A DNA stretch of 7,373 nt, taken from contig JBKBMW010000039.1 in NCBI GenBank assembly GCA_046295675.1, positions 1-7,373 on the forward strand, read 5' to 3'. This DNA comes from JAOAJF01 sp046295675. GTDB taxonomy: Archaea > Micrarchaeota > Micrarchaeia > Anstonellales > Anstonellaceae. Below the pieces are notes generated by a model. It made no database searches. It had not been told where the DNA came from and worked only from the letters and a program-made list of their open reading frames with translations. Shown piece by piece: positions 5,663-7,373 of the stretch; the first letter of the stretch is position 1, and each line of letters begins with the position of its first letter. The position numbers and the translations under genes were made by a program.

Positions 5663-6663
5663 ATACCTATTTTTTCTCTTCTATCAATTATATCTAATGC
5701 CTCAGGTCCAGTCCCGATTAAACCAACAGGTACTTCTAATCTTTTTTCTATTTCAAAAACAAATTTTTTTGCTTCATCTGGCAGGCTTTCAAATTTTCTT
5801 ATTCTTTTTGCAGATGGATATTTAATATCAATTTTTGTTAGAGCAATGCAATTTGCACTATTTATCACTGCTGCTTTTTTTAATTCCTCCCAAATGAGAT
5901 TAGGGTTTACTCTTCTCTGTCTGCCTGTAACAGTCCCATATTCATCCATCCCTAATTTTTTTGCTTCTTGTGGATTTATCTCATTAAGAAGGGGACCTTG
6001 CCCTACTCTAGTGGTATATGCCTTTATTACCATAATTATATTATCTAATTTTTTTGGTCCTAATCCTATTTCTGAACAAATAGCAGCTGCACTGACATCT
6101 TTAGCAGTGCAAAAAGGGTATGTTCCATGTAAATTGGAGAGCATAAATCCTTGGCTTCCTTCAACCAATAAATCGTTTGTTGAGTTTACTTCTTTCCAGC
6201 AATCAGTTAAATACTTTTTTAGTTTTTCTTCTTGATAAGCAAGCTTTGCATCTCGTAATGCTCTATGAGCAGTTGCTGGACCAATCCCTGTTTTTGTAGT
6301 TCCAATTTTTTTTCCAATTTCAGAATTAGCATCCTCCTCTTTATGTTTTGATTCAATTATAGTTGCCATTCTATCAACAAAACATCTTTCTTCTAGTTCA
6401 AAATTTTTTATTTCTTCTATCAAAACCTCTGGGTCTATTAAAACTCCAGGTCCAATGACAAGTTTTGCTTTTTTGTAAACAAAACCAGAAGGCACCAGTC
6501 TTATTTTATACTTTTTACCTTTATATTCCACTGTGTGTCCAGCATTTGGGCCTCCTCCTCCTCTAGCAATTACTCTTGGTTTATCTTCTAAAGCCAAATA
6601 AGAGATTATCTTTCCTTTCCCTTCATCTCCATATTGGCCTCCAACCACAACATTTATTGCCAT
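5653..6663 (-). CDS. purA: Adenylosuccinate synthetase (IMP--aspartate ligase), compact archaeal type
   Basis: PurA joins IMP and aspartate using GTP to make adenylosuccinate, the first committed step from IMP to AMP, in the cytoplasm. Motifs, numbered from the ATG at 6663: P-loop GGQYGDEGKGK (8-18) with catalytic Asp13, NAGHT (40-44) with catalytic His43, TKTGIGPA (123-130), EGSQG and HGTYPFCTA (168-187), AYTTRVGQGP (215-224), TGRQRR (246-251), the guanine-recognising TKID (276-279), and GTGPE (317-321). Its 336 residues match archaeal PurA (about 340) rather than bacterial enzymes (about 430). I chose 6663 because the P-loop then falls at the usual distance from the start and an AAAGGT lies 9 nt upstream. 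An in-frame ATG at 6672 is possible; the longest start, at 6711, would overlap the upstream rhomboid gene and is unlikely. It lies 16 bp after the rhomboid gene and is probably co-transcribed with it. No purB is in the window. Confidence 0.96.
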   Translation of the reverse strand: MAINVVVGGQYGDEGKGKIISYLALEDKPRVIARGGGGPNAGHTVEYKGKKYKIRLVPSGFVYKKAKLVIGPGVLIDPEVLIEEIKNFELEERCFVDRMATIIESKHKEEDANSEIGKKIGTTKTGIGPATAHRALRDAKLAYQEEKLKKYLTDCWKEVNSTNDLLVEGSQGFMLSNLHGTYPFCTAKDVSAAAICSEIGLGPKKLDNIIMVIKAYTTRVGQGPLLNEINPQEAKKLGMDEYGTVTGRQRRVNPNLIWEELKKAAVINSANCIALTKIDIKYPSAKRIRKFESLPDEAKKFVFEIEKRLEVPVGLIGTGPEALDIIDRREKIGIKK

Positions 6664-6679
6664 ATTATCCATACCTTTT

Positions 6680-7246
6680 TTAAAATTTATAAACAGGGAG
6701 GTTTTTTGCAATTAAATAACCAGTCACTAAGCCACCTAAATGGGCAGCAGAACCAATCCCAGAGCTTATATCAAAACTTCCTAAAAATTCTAAAATAAAC
6801 CAAAGCACTGCAGCCTCCTTTATTCTCATTGGTATTATTCCAAATATCAGTAAAGTTAGGTTTGGAGTTAAGACAGCCAAAGCTCCCATTATCCCATAAA
6901 TTGCTCCAGATGCTCCTAATGCAGGAATAGGGGGGATTATCCCTAAATAAAATGTAGACAAGTAAAGCAAGTTTCCTGTTATTCCAGAAAGAAAAAATAT
7001 CAATAAAAAAATTTTTTGGCCGACTTTATACTCTAAAATCTGCCCAAAAAAATAAAGCGCATAAGCATTTAGCATAAGATGAAAAATTCCCCCATGTAAA
7101 AAAATTGCACTTACTATTTGCCATGGTTGTAAAAAAGCAGGGTTAAGAATAAAAACCTCTATAAAATTTTTCCCAATTATAACCTGCAAGAAAAAAACAA
7201 TAACTATCAAAAACAAAAGATAATGTGTAATGCTTGTATCTGACAT
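6680..7246 (-). CDS. Rhomboid-family intramembrane serine protease
   Basis: Rhomboids cleave transmembrane proteins inside the membrane with a Ser-His dyad. This 188-residue protein has the minimal six-helix core: helices at about 8-24, 47-67, 77-98, 109-128, 130-155 and 165-181. Key residues are present: His56 and Asn60 in HLMLN (oxyanion side), nucleophile Ser113 in GASGAIYG (111-118), and His169 in AAHLGG (167-172). The L1-loop segment PWQIVSAIFLH resembles the usual PWR-L-T-FLH pattern with Gln in place of Arg. It is therefore predicted active. The ATG at 7246 lies about 25 nt from a TATA element, giving a leaderless mRNA. It is the first gene of a probable two-gene unit with purA, an unusual pairing that suggests simple read-through rather than a shared pathway. 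Substrates are unknown; single-helix surface proteins such as the neighbour at 2520-5618 are possible but unproven. Confidence 0.94.
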   Translation of the reverse strand: MSDTSITHYLLFLIVIVFFLQVIIGKNFIEVFILNPAFLQPWQIVSAIFLHGGIFHLMLNAYALYFFGQILEYKVGQKIFLLIFFLSGITGNLLYLSTFYLGIIPPIPALGASGAIYGIMGALAVLTPNLTLLIFGIIPMRIKEAAVLWFILEFLGSFDISSGIGSAAHLGGLVTGYLIAKNLPVYKF

Positions 7247-7263
7247 ATAATTATTTTCTGGCT

Positions 7264-7280
7264 ATAATTTAAAAATCTTC
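7264..7280. promoter_or_regulatory. Divergent promoter with one symmetric TATA core
   Basis: The 51 bp between the two divergent start codons contain a palindromic TTTAAA (7268-7273). On the minus strand it reads GAAGATTTTTAAATTATAG, a BRE-like GAAGA followed by TATA, centred about 25 nt before the rhomboid ATG at 7246. On the plus strand the same core (ATAATTTAAAAA) is about 27 nt before the ATG at 7298. Both transcripts would be leaderless. The BRE side is clearly better for the rhomboid direction. Confidence 0.5.
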
Positions 7281-7297
7281 AATGTTTTATAATTAGT

Positions 7298-7373
7298 ATG
7301 AAAAAATTTTATTTTTTGATTTTTCTTTGTTTAAGTTTGAGTTTTATAAATCCAAGTGCAATTCAGAAAGAGC
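7298..7373 (+). CDS. Secreted or surface protein, N-terminal signal peptide only (3' end outside window)
   Basis: An ATG at 7298 opens a frame of 25 codons to the window edge. It encodes MKKFYFLIFLCLSLSFINPS then AIQKE: two lysines, a hydrophobic core FYFLIFLCLSLSFI, and a likely signal peptidase site after Pro-Ser-Ala. The product is thus probably exported by Sec. The pattern is very close to the reconstructed signal peptide of the surface protein (MKNLSLKFFFLCLFSLSL). An ATG at 7282 meets a stop after four codons, so 7298 is the first usable start, and it lies at leaderless distance from the divergent TATA core. The mature protein is not visible, so no function can be given. Confidence 0.7.
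   Translation, partial: MKKFYFLIFLCLSLSFINPSAIQKE

Noticed and set aside
5846..6235. Plus-strand open frame of 129 codons opposite purA
   Set aside because: It is antisense to conserved PurA motifs and has no own promoter or recognisable domain.
6664..6711. Longer purA start at 6711 (16 extra residues)
   Set aside because: It would overlap the rhomboid gene end by 32 bp and add MQKTSLFINFKKG, which does not resemble PurA. The family normally starts a few residues before the P-loop, as from 6663.

Overview
The window looks like an AT-rich archaeal chromosome segment, most plausibly from a DPANN-type lineage (Woesearchaeota, Pacearchaeota or Nanoarchaeota-like); that placement is inference, not proof. 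The archaeal signs are: BRE/TATA-like promoters centred about 24-27 nt upstream of several start codons, which implies leaderless mRNAs; a tRNA-Thr with U73 and no encoded CCA; a compact 336-residue archaeal-length adenylosuccinate synthetase; and a very large, sequon-packed surface protein held by one C-terminal membrane helix rather than a bacterial sorting signal. I saw no CRISPR array, transposon, integrase or recognisable defence module.

Layout. Positions 1-506 (-) carry the start of an ABC exporter ATPase, cut by the window edge. Positions 507-701 are an AT-rich divergent intergenic region with a perfect 16-bp tandem repeat. Next come a 65-aa two-helix membrane protein (702-899, +) and, convergent with it, a PfkB-family sugar/nucleoside kinase (925-1854, -). 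A divergent promoter region (1855-2036) then drives a 66-aa two-helix membrane protein (2037-2237, +), followed by tRNA-Thr(GGU) (2282-2353, +). After a repeat-rich promoter comes the dominant gene, a surface protein of about 1030 aa (2520-5618, +). Its true N-terminus, a signal peptide starting at 2482 or 2488, lies in another frame, so the gene appears to carry a 1-nt frameshift. Convergent with it is a probable two-gene unit read on the minus strand: rhomboid protease (6680-7246), then purA (5653-6663). A divergent promoter with one symmetric TATA-like core separates the rhomboid gene from a secreted-protein gene that runs off the right edge (7298-7373, +).

Functionally this is mostly a set of independent housekeeping and envelope genes. 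Envelope-related items dominate: the ABC ATPase, two small membrane proteins, the glycoprotein-like surface protein, the intramembrane protease and the secreted protein. Metabolism is represented by the PfkB kinase and PurA (IMP to adenylosuccinate). The points most worth a second look are the frameshifted signal peptide, the sequon density and paired cysteines of the surface protein, the duplicated TATA region in front of it, and the shared divergent promoter at 7264-7280.
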